64,000 nucleotides of DNA, taken from positions 186,001 to 250,000 of the forward strand of contig CALGDM010000006.1 in NCBI GenBank assembly GCA_937884605.1, in the 5' to 3' direction. The DNA is from an uncultured Spiribacter sp. Its GTDB lineage: Bacteria; Pseudomonadota; Gammaproteobacteria; Nitrococcales; Nitrococcaceae. The position numbers and the translations under genes were made by a program. Below, piece by piece: positions 28,409 through 36,736 of this stretch (its first letter is position 1; the number at the start of each line of letters is the position of its first letter). The notes under the pieces are model-generated. The model saw nothing but the letters and a program-made list of their open reading frames with translations, searched no databases and was not told the origin of the DNA.

Positions 28409-29596
28409 CTACCGCTCCTTCAGCGCGACCGCGCGGTTATAAATATTCATGAGCAGGGAGATGCTCAGACTGATCGCCAGATAGACCGCCATGGTCATGG
28501 CGACGATCTCCACGGCCTGACCGGTCTGGTTGAGGGACGTGCCCATGAACACGTTGACCAGGTCGGGATAGCCGATGGCCACCGCCAGGGATGAGTTCTT
28601 GGTCAGGTTCAGATACTGACTGGTCAGTGGCGGGATGATCACGCGAAGCGCCTGAGGGATGACCACCAGCCGCAGCACGCGCCGTGGCGGCAGTCCCAGC
28701 GCGAGAGCCGCCTCGGTCTGGCCGCTGCTGACCGAGACGATGCCCGAGCGGACAATCTCGGCGATGAAAGTGGCGGTATAGATGGTCAGCGCCAGCAGCA
28801 GGGCACCCAGCTCGGGAATGGCGGTAATACCACCCGAGAAGTTGAATCCGCCCATGGTGGGAATATCCCACCCGACCGGCCGGCCCATGACGAGGTAGGC
28901 GAGTGCCGGGAGGCCGAGGATCAGGGCAGACGCCACGGGGAATGCCGGAAAGATCTGGCCGGTCGCCGCCTGACGGCGGCGCGCCCAGGTCACGATCACC
29001 AGCGAAACGATGAGCGCCACGATCAGGGCAATGCCGATCCATCCTGCCCCGGCCTCGAATACCGGCTTGGGGATGATGATCCCGCGGTTGCTCAGAAAGG
29101 CGACGCCGCCGACATCGAGGGCCTGCCGCGGACCGGGCAGGGTACCAAGTACGGCAAAGTACCAGAAGAAAATCTGCAGCAGCAGCGGGACGTTACGAAA
29201 GACCTCGATATAGGCCAGAGCCAGCTTTGCGACAAGCCAATTCGTGGAAAGGCGCGCGATACCGACAATGAAGCCGACGATCGTGGCAAACAGAATGCCC
29301 AGCCCTGAGACCAGCAGGGTATTGGTCAGCCCGACCAGAAAGGTCCGGCCGTAGGTCATGGTTTCGTTGTAATTGATCAGGCTCATGATGATGCCGAAGC
29401 CGGCGGTTTCGTTCAGAAACCCAAACCCGGTGCGGATGCCCCGGCTTTCCATGTTGCTGATCGTATTCTGGAAAAGGCTGTATCCGATCCAGGCCACGGC
29501 GGCGATTGCGATGAGCTGGAAGGCCACCGAGCGAACGCGCGGATCATTCCAGGGTTTGGGGTTGCCCGGCTTAAGCGGTGTCGGGTCGCTGCTCAT
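28409..29596 (-). CDS. aapQ: general L-amino-acid ABC permease AapQ
   Basis: A 395-residue permease, partner of AapM, with about eight hydrophobic segments and the EAA loop TEAALALGLPPRRVLRLVVIPQALR. A large periplasmic or loop insertion (about residues 60-100 and 150-245) distinguishes AapQ from smaller permeases. A strong hairpin precedes it in the gap after aapJ. The ATG at 29596 opens MSSDPTPLKPGNPK, consistent with AapQ starts. Confidence 0.92.
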   Translation of the reverse strand: MSSDPTPLKPGNPKPWNDPRVRSVAFQLIAIAAVAWIGYSLFQNTISNMESRGIRTGFGFLNETAGFGIIMSLINYNETMTYGRTFLVGLTNTLLVSGLGILFATIVGFIVGIARLSTNWLVAKLALAYIEVFRNVPLLLQIFFWYFAVLGTLPGPRQALDVGGVAFLSNRGIIIPKPVFEAGAGWIGIALIVALIVSLVIVTWARRRQAATGQIFPAFPVASALILGLPALAYLVMGRPVGWDIPTMGGFNFSGGITAIPELGALLLALTIYTATFIAEIVRSGIVSVSSGQTEAALALGLPPRRVLRLVVIPQALRVIIPPLTSQYLNLTKNSSLAVAIGYPDLVNVFMGTSLNQTGQAVEIVAMTMAVYLAISLSISLLMNIYNRAVALKER

Positions 29597-29635
29597 GACT
29601 GCCGGCCTGTGCCGTGGGTGAGTGGGTTGTCAGCG

Positions 29636-29662
29636 CCCGGGCGTCGGGATCCGACGCCCGGG
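29636..29662 (-). other. intercistronic hairpin between aapJ and aapQ
   Basis: CCCGGGCGTCGG-GAT-CCGACGCCCGGG is a perfect 12-bp stem with no T run, 24 bases after the aapJ stop on the transcribed strand. It probably stabilises the binding-protein message or attenuates read-through into the permease genes. Confidence 0.75.
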
Positions 29663-29686
29663 TGGTTTCATTGCCGCGTCGCGCGC

Positions 29687-30706
29687 TTACCGGAACGGCG
29701 GTGCGTAGAGAATGCCACCGTCGGTCCACAGGGCGTTATTGCCCCGGTTGAGCCCAAGCGGCGTATCCGGGCCCACATTGCGCTCGAACATTTCGCCGTA
29801 GTTCCCGACCTGACTGATCACGTCGACCATGAAGTCGTCATCGAGACCGAGAATTTCGCCCATGTTCCCTGAAGTACCCACGATACGCTGGACGCTCGGG
29901 TTATCCGAGGACTCCATCTCTTCGACATTGTCAGAGGTGATGCCGTACTCCTCGGCATTGATCTGGCCGAACAGCACCCATTTGACGACGTTGAACCACT
30001 CGTCATCGCCCTGGCGGACCACCGGGCCCAGCGGCTCCTTGGAAATGATTTCCGGCAGGATTTCGGCGGAATCCGGGTCCGTCAGCTGGGTCTTCAGTGC
30101 CGCGAGCTGCGAGGTATCCGAGGTCAGAACATCACAACGGTTGTTGTCAAAGCCCTGGGCACTTGCCTCAGAGGTGTCGAACACCACGGCTTCGTATTCC
30201 ATGTCGTTGGCCCGGAAAAAGTCAGCCAGGTTGAGCTCGGTGGTGGTGCCGGCCTGCGTGCAGACCGCGGCACCGTCGAGGTCGTAGGCACTGTCGACGC
30301 CGAGCGCAGTCTTGATGAGAAAGCCCTGCCCGTCGTAGTAGTTGGTACCGGTAAAGTTCAGGCCCAGTGACGCATCACGGGTGGTTGTCCATGTGGTGTT
30401 GCGCGACAGCACATCGATCTCGCCCGACTGCAGGGCGGTGAAGCGCTCCGCAGCGGTCAGGGGGATGAATTCCACGGCGTCGGCGTCACCGAGTACCGCG
30501 GCCGCGACTGCCCGGCAGGTGTCCACATCGATGCCCGCCCAGTTGCCACTGCTATCGGGCTGTGAAAACCCGGGCAGCCCGTTGCTGACGCCGCAGCGCA
30601 GTTCTCCTGCATCCTGAACGTCCTGAAGGGTGGCCGCCTGAGTGGAGCCGGCAAACGCCAGCAACCCGGTCGCGGCAAGGCCCATTGTGATGATTGTCTT
30701 ATTCAT
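29687..30706 (-). CDS. aapJ: amino-acid ABC transporter binding protein
   Basis: A 339-residue periplasmic solute-binding protein (family 3). A Sec signal peptide (MNKTIITMGLAATGLLAFAGSTQA) precedes the mature chain, which shows LQDVQDAGELRCGVSNGLPGFS and VDTCRAVAAAVLGDADAVEFIPL. It delivers polar amino acids to AapQM. The track adds 25 upstream codons; ATG 30706 has GAGGAACGCGGGA just upstream and begins the signal peptide. First gene of the operon, with a sigma-54 promoter (30764-30781) and two NtrC-type sites upstream. Confidence 0.94.
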   Translation of the reverse strand: MNKTIITMGLAATGLLAFAGSTQAATLQDVQDAGELRCGVSNGLPGFSQPDSSGNWAGIDVDTCRAVAAAVLGDADAVEFIPLTAAERFTALQSGEIDVLSRNTTWTTTRDASLGLNFTGTNYYDGQGFLIKTALGVDSAYDLDGAAVCTQAGTTTELNLADFFRANDMEYEAVVFDTSEASAQGFDNNRCDVLTSDTSQLAALKTQLTDPDSAEILPEIISKEPLGPVVRQGDDEWFNVVKWVLFGQINAEEYGITSDNVEEMESSDNPSVQRIVGTSGNMGEILGLDDDFMVDVISQVGNYGEMFERNVGPDTPLGLNRGNNALWTDGGILYAPPFR

Positions 30707-30763
30707 TCCCGCGTTCCTCTTTTGTTTCGAGGGTGTGCAAAGCCAGTTCGGCACCCTTCGGTT

Positions 30764-30781
30764 AAGCAAACTACGTGCCAA
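30764..30781 (-). promoter_or_regulatory. sigma-54 promoter of aapJQMP
   Basis: On the minus strand the sequence is TTGGCACG-TAGT-TTGCTT, a match to the sigma-54 consensus TGGCACG-N4-TTGCW. The GG and GC dinucleotides are 10 bases apart. The inferred start is near 30754, 48 bases before the aapJ ATG. Confidence 0.9.
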
Positions 30782-30845
30782 TCGGGCGGACTCTCCTCCT
30801 CGACCCGCGGCCGTCCTGGGTGCCGGGATCTGTTATGTCACGGAT

Positions 30846-30860
30846 GCACCATTCTGGACA
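30846..30860 (-). promoter_or_regulatory. possible NtrC site II upstream of aapJ
   Basis: GCACCATTCTGGACA resembles the NtrC 15-mer GCAC-N7-GTGC with a degenerate right half (GACA). Its centre is about 99 bases upstream of the inferred aapJ start. It lies 14 bases from a perfect site. Confidence 0.5.
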
Positions 30861-30874
30861 AGTCCGGGCTAGCT

Positions 30875-30889
30875 GCACACAAACGGTGC
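30875..30889 (-). promoter_or_regulatory. NtrC site I upstream of aapJ
   Basis: GCACACAAACGGTGC is an exact GCAC-N7-GTGC palindrome, inside the wider TGCAC...GTGCA symmetry. The centre is about 128 bases upstream of the inferred sigma-54 start, a typical enhancer position. Confidence 0.75.
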
Positions 30890-30957
30890 AGTCGTTGGCA
30901 TGGACGACCCGGCATCCGCCTGCGACGATAGGCGGCTCGAAAAAGCCGGAGAATCGC

Positions 30958-32100
30958 ATGTCCACCGCCTTTGATCTGCACCTGCCCCGTCATGTCCGGT
31001 TCGGTCGTGATACGGCGGTCGAGGCTGTCAGTACCGTGTTTGCCTACGGCCGTCGGGCATTGATCATTCATGGTGCCAACGCCACCCGGGCGCAGTGGCT
31101 GGTGGATGGGCTGACCAGGATGGGCACCGCGTGCAGCTGTCAGGCCTGTCCGCACGAACCCGACGTGGGGCTCATCGAGACCGGCGTGGCATTGGGGCGC
31201 CAGGCCGATGTCGACGTGGTGGTCGGGCTGGGAGGCGGATCCGTGATCGATACCGCCAAGGCGGTGGCGGCACTTATCCCGGCCGCGGGGGATGTGCTCG
31301 ACTATCTCGAAGTGGTGGGTGGCGGTGCCGCGTTGGATGCCACGCCGTTGCCTTGCATTGCCCTTCCGACGACTGCCGGTACCGGCACTGAGGCAACCTG
31401 CAACGCGGTCATCGACGTGCCCGAGGCTCGCCGCAAGGTGTCGCTGCGTGATCCGCGGTTGCTCCCCGCGGTGGCATTCGTTGATTCGGCCCTGACCGAT
31501 CACTCGCCGGCGACGGTCACCCTGGCAAGCGGCCTGGACGCCGTGACGCAGGTCATCGAGCCGTATCTCAGCGGTCAGGCCAATCGGTTTACCGATGCAC
31601 TCTGCCGCGATGCGATTCCTGTGGGGCTGACGGCGCTGCAGCGATTGATGGCGGGCGAGGATCCAGACGCACGTGACAACATGGCCTGGGTGAGCCTGAC
31701 CGGGGGGCTGGCCCTGGCCAATGCCCGGCTGGGGGCAGTGCATGGCCTTGCCGGTCCGCTTGGTGGCATGACGGATCTGCCCCATGGGGTGATTGCCGGG
31801 GCATTGCTGCCGGCCGCCCTGCGCGCCAATCGCGCGGCCACCACCGGGGCAACTGCCGCGCGCATCCAGGCGGTGGAGGGCTGGATCGCCGATGCCCTCG
31901 GTTGCGAGGCTGACACGGCGGTTGACAGCCTGGCGCAGTGGTCCCGCACCCAGGGGCTGCCGGGTCTGGGTTCGGCGGGGCTCGCGCGCAGCGACCTGCC
32001 GGCGATTGCCGAGGCCGCCGCAAGGTCCTCATCGATGAAGGGCAATCCGGTGGTGCTGCCCCCCCAGACCCTGGTGGCGATGATGGAGTCGGCCTGGTGA
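30958..32100 (+). CDS. iron-type alcohol dehydrogenase family protein
   Basis: A 380-residue type III (iron-containing) alcohol dehydrogenase fold with the NAD-binding motif GLGGGSVIDTAKAV and the later motif PLGGMTDLPHG. Two canonical positions differ: the metal-site segment reads ASGLDAVTQVIE (Gln where the usual His is) and the conserved GAVHGLAHPLG-type segment reads GAVHGLAGPLG. The subfamily with DAxTQ exists, so activity may still depend on a metal. The track has 61 extra codons; ATG 30958 is chosen for family length. A TRAP transporter gene overlaps its stop by GTGA, so the enzyme probably acts on the imported substrate. Confidence 0.85.
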   Translation: MSTAFDLHLPRHVRFGRDTAVEAVSTVFAYGRRALIIHGANATRAQWLVDGLTRMGTACSCQACPHEPDVGLIETGVALGRQADVDVVVGLGGGSVIDTAKAVAALIPAAGDVLDYLEVVGGGAALDATPLPCIALPTTAGTGTEATCNAVIDVPEARRKVSLRDPRLLPAVAFVDSALTDHSPATVTLASGLDAVTQVIEPYLSGQANRFTDALCRDAIPVGLTALQRLMAGEDPDARDNMAWVSLTGGLALANARLGAVHGLAGPLGGMTDLPHGVIAGALLPAALRANRAATTGATAARIQAVEGWIADALGCEADTAVDSLAQWSRTQGLPGLGSAGLARSDLPAIAEAAARSSSMKGNPVVLPPQTLVAMMESAW

Positions 32101-32639
32101 GTGGTCGTCTGATGCGTCGGCTGCTGACGCTCTCGCGAATGATTGACGCGCTCAGCGACTGGGTGGGCCGCGCCCTGCAATGGGTGGCGTTGTTGATGAT
32201 CGCCCTCGGGGTGGTGAATGTCATCGGTCGTTATCTGGGCGCAGAACTGGGCATGCAACTGTCTTCAAACACCCTGCTCGAAGGGCAGATCCAGGCCTTT
32301 GCGGTGATTTTTCTGCTGGGCAGTGGCTATCTGCTTCGCCACGACGGGCATATCCGCGTGGATATCCTGCAATCAGGATTCAGCGCGCGCACCCGGGCCT
32401 GGGTGGATCTGCTGGGCACCCTGCTCGCGTTGGTCCCGTTCTGCACGGTCATGCTGCTCTACGGCATCGACTATGTGGCGCTTGCCTGGGAGCGGCTCGA
32501 AGCGAGTCCCAATCCCGGGGGATTGCCGCTCTACCCGATCAAGACGGTCCTTGTGGTCGGCTTTGCGCTATTGCTGGTGCAGGGGGTCAGCCAGGCAATC
32601 AAGGCGACGGCCACACTGATCGACAGGCATCCGCAATGA
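32097..32639 (+). CDS. dctQ: TRAP transporter small permease
   Basis: A 180-residue DctQ-type membrane subunit with about four transmembrane segments (hydrophobic blocks around WVALLMIALGVVNVIGRY and VLVVGFALLLVQ). The start is GTG 32097, overlapping the dehydrogenase stop (GTGA) with GGAG eight bases upstream; the track ORF begins in the wrong place. It stabilises the large DctM subunit and uses an ion gradient with the binding protein. The next gene overlaps by ATGA. Confidence 0.88.
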   Translation: MSGRLMRRLLTLSRMIDALSDWVGRALQWVALLMIALGVVNVIGRYLGAELGMQLSSNTLLEGQIQAFAVIFLLGSGYLLRHDGHIRVDILQSGFSARTRAWVDLLGTLLALVPFCTVMLLYGIDYVALAWERLEASPNPGGLPLYPIKTVLVVGFALLLVQGVSQAIKATATLIDRHPQ

Positions 32640-34006
32640 TCTACGAGATTCTGCCTCTGTCCATGTTCGCCGTGCTGCTGGTCTTTCTGCTCAGCGGCTA
32701 CCCGGTGGCGTTCGCGCTGGCGGGGACGGGATTATTGTTCACGCTGATCGCCAGCGACTGGCTGCCCGGGCTGGGAGTGGCGCTGCCGTGGGAGCCACTG
32801 TTTCGTGTCGCGCGGCTCAATATTCTGCCGCAGCGAGTGTATGGCTCGATCATGGACAACTACACGCTGGTCGCGGTGCCGTTTTTCATTTTCATGGGCA
32901 GTATGCTCGAGCGCTCGGGCCTCGCCGAGGATCTGCTGCAAACCATGGGACGGCTGTTCGGCCGTCTGCGCGGCGGGCTTGCAATTTCGGTGGTTCTGGT
33001 CGGCATGCTGCTTGCGGCCGCCACCGGCGTGGTGGGGGCCTCGGTGGTCACAATGGGGGTGCTGGCGTTACCGGTCATGCTCAAGTATGGCTACGACCAG
33101 CGCCTTGCCACCGGCACCATCGCCGCCAGCGGCACGCTGGGGCAAATCATTCCGCCGTCCATCGTTCTGATCATCCTCGGCGATCAGATGGGCGTGAACG
33201 TGGGGGATCTGTTTGTGGGCGCGCTGATCCCGGGGTTGCTGCTGGGTGCCGCCTACGTGGTGTGGATTGCGCTGGTTGCCTGGCGCCGGCCGCTGGCCGC
33301 TCCGGCGCTACCCGCCGGCGCCGACGACCGGGGCCCGGCCGGCCCTCTCTGGCTGGCAGTGCTTCGCTGCCTGGTCCCGCCACTGGCGCTGGTGGCGGCC
33401 GTCCTCGGTACGATCTTCGTGGGGCTGGCCACACCCACCGAGGCCGGTGCGATGGGCGCGTTCGGTGCACTGTTGCTGGCGCTCGCCTACGGCAAACTCT
33501 CCAAACGCAGCCTGCTGTCCGTCTCCGACACCACGGTCAGGCTGACGGCAATGGTGTTCACGATTCTGGTGGGCGCCACGGTGTTTGCCACGGTGTTCAG
33601 CGCCATGGGGGGACAGTGGTTGGTCGAGGACTTTCTGCTGGCGCTGCCCGGGGGCGAGACGAGCTTCATTCTGTTCGTCATGCTGACGATCTTCATCCTC
33701 GGATTTTTCCTCGACTTTATCGAGATTACGTTCATCGTGGTCCCGCTTGTGACTCCCATCGCCGAGAGCTTCGGGCTCAGTCCCCTGTGGTTTGCAGTGC
33801 TGATCGCGATGAATCTGCAGGCCTCGTTCCTGACCCCGCCTTTTGGGTTTTCACTGTTTTACCTGCGGGGTGTCACGCCCGATGCGGTGCCGACCCGCGC
33901 CATCTACGCCGGGATTCTGCCGTATATCGGGATACAGCTGCTGATGCTTGTGCTGATTGTGGCCTTCCCTGGCCTTGTAACCTGGCTGCCGGGGCTCGGC
34001 GACTGA
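32636..34006 (+). CDS. dctM: TRAP transporter large permease
   Basis: A 456-residue DctM-type protein with about twelve hydrophobic segments. Characteristic stretches are PFFIFMGSMLERSGLAEDLL, GTLGQIIPPSIVLIILGDQ and FFLDFIEITFIVVPLVTP. It transports organic acids against a gradient, driven by sodium or protons, with the periplasmic subunit. The track ORF begins 152 codons early; ATG 32636 overlaps the DctQ stop (ATGA). The binding-protein gene lies just downstream on the opposite strand, with a single base between the two stop codons. Confidence 0.92.
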   Translation: MIYEILPLSMFAVLLVFLLSGYPVAFALAGTGLLFTLIASDWLPGLGVALPWEPLFRVARLNILPQRVYGSIMDNYTLVAVPFFIFMGSMLERSGLAEDLLQTMGRLFGRLRGGLAISVVLVGMLLAAATGVVGASVVTMGVLALPVMLKYGYDQRLATGTIAASGTLGQIIPPSIVLIILGDQMGVNVGDLFVGALIPGLLLGAAYVVWIALVAWRRPLAAPALPAGADDRGPAGPLWLAVLRCLVPPLALVAAVLGTIFVGLATPTEAGAMGAFGALLLALAYGKLSKRSLLSVSDTTVRLTAMVFTILVGATVFATVFSAMGGQWLVEDFLLALPGGETSFILFVMLTIFILGFFLDFIEITFIVVPLVTPIAESFGLSPLWFAVLIAMNLQASFLTPPFGFSLFYLRGVTPDAVPTRAIYAGILPYIGIQLLMLVLIVAFPGLVTWLPGLGD

Positions 34007-34007
34007 C

Positions 34008-35090
34008 TCAGTCGGCGTCGCGGTAGATGAATTCGCGATACCGGTAGCTGTTGACCTGATCCCAGCCGCGCAGCCGCTCGCGAAACGCCGCCCAGTTGGC
34101 ATAGATGCGGGCATAATCCTCGCTTTCCATGTCTTCCTCGTGCACGGCCGCGGCGCCGCTGCGGAAAGCGGCGAGGACGCTGTCGGGAAAGTCCCGGACC
34201 TCGACGCCCTGCGATTTCAGTTCCTCGAGCGCGACCGGGTTCTTGGCAAGGTACTGAGCCGCCATCCAGTTGTTCGCCTCGGCACAGCAGGCCCGGATCT
34301 GGGCCTGAATGTCGGCCGGGAACCCGCTCCAGACATCGAGATTGAAGTAGAACCCCAGCATAGCACTGGGCTCGGCCCAGCTCGGCAGATAGTAGTACTG
34401 GGCGACGTCCTGCATGCCCAGAATCTGGTCGTCATAGGGGCCGACCCATTCGGCGGCGTCCAGTGCGCCGCGCTCCATGGCGGTGAACACCTCGCCGCCG
34501 GGTAGCTGCTGGATGTTGACGCCGGCCTTGGCCATGGCACGCCCGCCGTGGCCGGGAAAGCGCATGCGCAGTCCCTGGAGGTCGGCCGGCGAGTTGATCG
34601 GAACATTGAACCAGCCACCGCACTGAGCACTGGTGTTGCCGCCCGGGAAGGCAACCAGATTATCCCGGGCGTTGAGCTCATCCCACAGGGCCTGGCCGTC
34701 ACCCGCGGTCATCCAGGCATTCTGCTGCTCGAGGGTCATGCCGAAGGGCAGCGAGGTGAAAAAGCCGTGGGCCGGGTTTTTGCCGATAAAATAGTAGGGC
34801 GCGGTGTGGCAGGCCTCGAATGCGCCACTGGATACGGCGTCATAGACCTCCACTGGGCCGACTTCGGCGCCGCCCGGCGAGGTCCGGACCCGGACATCGC
34901 CATCGGTCAGCGCCTCGATGCGCTCGGCGAAGTACTCGGCCGTCCCGTACAGATTGTCCAGCGACGCCGGCCACGAGGTGAGCATATTCAGCCGAAAGCG
35001 CCGCGGCTGGGCGATCACCGCCGGTGCATTGACGCTGCCGGCCGCGACCAGTCCGGTGCCGGCGCCCTTGATAAACCCTCGACGATCCAT
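34008..35090 (-). CDS. dctP: TRAP transporter binding protein, Tat-exported
   Basis: A 360-residue periplasmic binding protein of the DctP class. The N-terminus MDRRGFIKGAGTGLVAAG is a twin-arginine (Tat) signal, so it is exported folded. The mature region shows GGAEVGPVEVYDAVSSGAFEACH and GPYDDQILGMQDVAQYYYLP, typical of the subfamily for keto acids, mannitol-like or aromatic substrates. The track adds 36 codons upstream; ATG 35090 is the correct start. It is encoded convergent with DctM, an unusual arrangement that gives it a separate promoter upstream of the bioY gene. Confidence 0.92.
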   Translation of the reverse strand: MDRRGFIKGAGTGLVAAGSVNAPAVIAQPRRFRLNMLTSWPASLDNLYGTAEYFAERIEALTDGDVRVRTSPGGAEVGPVEVYDAVSSGAFEACHTAPYYFIGKNPAHGFFTSLPFGMTLEQQNAWMTAGDGQALWDELNARDNLVAFPGGNTSAQCGGWFNVPINSPADLQGLRMRFPGHGGRAMAKAGVNIQQLPGGEVFTAMERGALDAAEWVGPYDDQILGMQDVAQYYYLPSWAEPSAMLGFYFNLDVWSGFPADIQAQIRACCAEANNWMAAQYLAKNPVALEELKSQGVEVRDFPDSVLAAFRSGAAAVHEEDMESEDYARIYANWAAFRERLRGWDQVNSYRYREFIYRDAD

Positions 35091-35208
35091 TGCCTTTCCT
35101 CCACGGAGCAAAACGGCAAGCCTAATGCGCGCTATCGACCCGCCGCAATGGCTGACGGACGAAGGCGGTTTTGCTACTGTCGATTGCCAACAAGACAAGG
35201 GGGCAGCA

Positions 35209-35769
35209 ATGACGACCTACACACCGACTCGGGTATCCGACTGGGCCAATGGTAACCGCACTCGGCAGCTAATCTCCGTGCTGGTGGGCACGGGGCTGCT
35301 GGCGTTGTCCGCGCGGGTCGAGATCCCGTTCTGGCCGGTGCCGTTCAGCATGCAGACCTTCGTGGTCCTGGCCCTGGGCATGGTCTATGGGCCCGTGCTG
35401 GGCGCCGCCACGGTGCTGACCTATCTGGCCCAGGGTCTGGTCGGGCTGCCGGTGTTTGTCGGTGGCGGCGGTCCGGCCTATCTGGCCGGTCCCACGGGGG
35501 GGTATCTGCTGGGCATGGTCGCGGCGGCCTGGGTCGCTGGCTGGCTGGCCTTTCACGGCTGGGTCCGGCATCCGCTGACGGCGATTGCCGCAGCAGGCAT
35601 CGGCAACCTGCCGGTTTATCTGCTGGGCCTGCCATGGCTTGCTGTCTGGGTGGGCAGTGCCGAGCAGGCGGTGATCACCGGCCTCGTGCCCTTCATCCCC
35701 GGTGCCATTCTCAAAGTCATCGGCGCCGGCCTTGTGGCCTGGGGGATGATGCGCATCACGCGCCGTTAG
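35209..35769 (+). CDS. bioY: biotin transporter BioY
   Basis: A 186-residue ECF-type substrate-binding membrane protein with six hydrophobic helices. Family features are VEIPFWPVPFSMQTFVVLA, the Gly-rich loop VGGGGPAYLAGPTGGYLLG and VPFIPGAILK near the C-terminus. No EcfA/T energising components adjoin it; solitary BioY proteins are known and may work alone or with shared modules. The track ORF begins far upstream; ATG 35209 has AAGGGGG six bases before it. Divergent from the TRAP binding-protein gene. Confidence 0.93.
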   Translation: MTTYTPTRVSDWANGNRTRQLISVLVGTGLLALSARVEIPFWPVPFSMQTFVVLALGMVYGPVLGAATVLTYLAQGLVGLPVFVGGGGPAYLAGPTGGYLLGMVAAAWVAGWLAFHGWVRHPLTAIAAAGIGNLPVYLLGLPWLAVWVGSAEQAVITGLVPFIPGAILKVIGAGLVAWGMMRITRR

Positions 35770-35782
35770 GCAGCCGGCGGCA

Positions 35783-36736
35783 ATGTCGGTGAATGCCACG
35801 CCCGCGGCCGCCACGGTCATTGCACCGGGCCTGATACGGATCGACACCGGGTACCTGCGGCCGGCCCACACGGCCTGCTATCTGGTCATCGAGGCGTCCC
35901 GGGCAGCAATCGTCGACACCGGGGTCGGGCACAGTGTGCCGGTCATCCTGGACACGCTTGCCGACTACGGGATTGATCGCTCGGCGGTGGATTGGGTCAT
36001 CCCTACCCATGTGCATCTGGATCACGCCGGCGGCGCCGGTCCCCTCATGCAGGCCCTGCCGGAGGCCCGACTGGGAGTCCATCCCTCGGGCGTGGATCAT
36101 CTGGTGGACCCAACCCGGCTCGAGGCGGGCGTGCGCGCACTCTACGGGGACGCCTTCTTTGATCGTGAATATGCCCCTCTGATCCCGGTGGCGCGGGAGC
36201 GCATTGTGGCGCTGGACGATGGCGCCGTTGCGGCCATCGGTGCAAGGCGGCTCGAGGTGGTGCATACGCCCGGTCATGCCTGGCATCACCTGAGCGTGCT
36301 GGATGCAGACCGGTCCGTACTCCTCGCCGGCGACGCCTTTGGCGCCAGTTATCCCGGCTATACTGAGGGGGCCGTGCCGTTTCTGGTGCCCGTCGTGCCA
36401 CCGCCCCAGTTCAACCCCGATGCCTATCGACAGACCCTCGAGCGTATCCGCGATATCGCCCCGCACTGCGTGGCACCGGCGCATTTTCCGCTGATCGAGG
36501 CACCGGCCGCTGCCGCGGATCGGCTCCAGAGCCTGCTGGATGCGGCGGTTGATTGGGCCGAGCGGTCAGAATCCGTCGATGAGCTCCAGCAACGGCTGAT
36601 CAGCGGCTGGGCCGCGGCGTTGCCTGCCGGCTCGGATCAAACCGGCTTCGAGCGGGACTTTGGCATGGATCTCTGGCTGACCGCGGAAGGGCTCTGGCAC
36701 TGGCGCCAGAAAAAGGCACGTCGCGCCTCGAGCTAG
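35783..36736 (+). CDS. MBL-fold metallo-hydrolase
   Basis: A 317-residue metallo-beta-lactamase-fold hydrolase. The zinc motif THVHLDHAGG (about residues 72-81) is followed by further ligands in HTPGHAWHHL and the Asp in LLAGDAFGA. The C-terminal third is a helical extension with RQKKARRASS at the very end. Substrate unknown; such enzymes hydrolyse thioesters or lactones. It starts 13 bases after bioY, so co-transcription is likely. Its stop TAG shares CTAG with the stop of the opposite gene. Confidence 0.9.
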   Translation: MSVNATPAAATVIAPGLIRIDTGYLRPAHTACYLVIEASRAAIVDTGVGHSVPVILDTLADYGIDRSAVDWVIPTHVHLDHAGGAGPLMQALPEARLGVHPSGVDHLVDPTRLEAGVRALYGDAFFDREYAPLIPVARERIVALDDGAVAAIGARRLEVVHTPGHAWHHLSVLDADRSVLLAGDAFGASYPGYTEGAVPFLVPVVPPPQFNPDAYRQTLERIRDIAPHCVAPAHFPLIEAPAAAADRLQSLLDAAVDWAERSESVDELQQRLISGWAAALPAGSDQTGFERDFGMDLWLTAEGLWHWRQKKARRASS

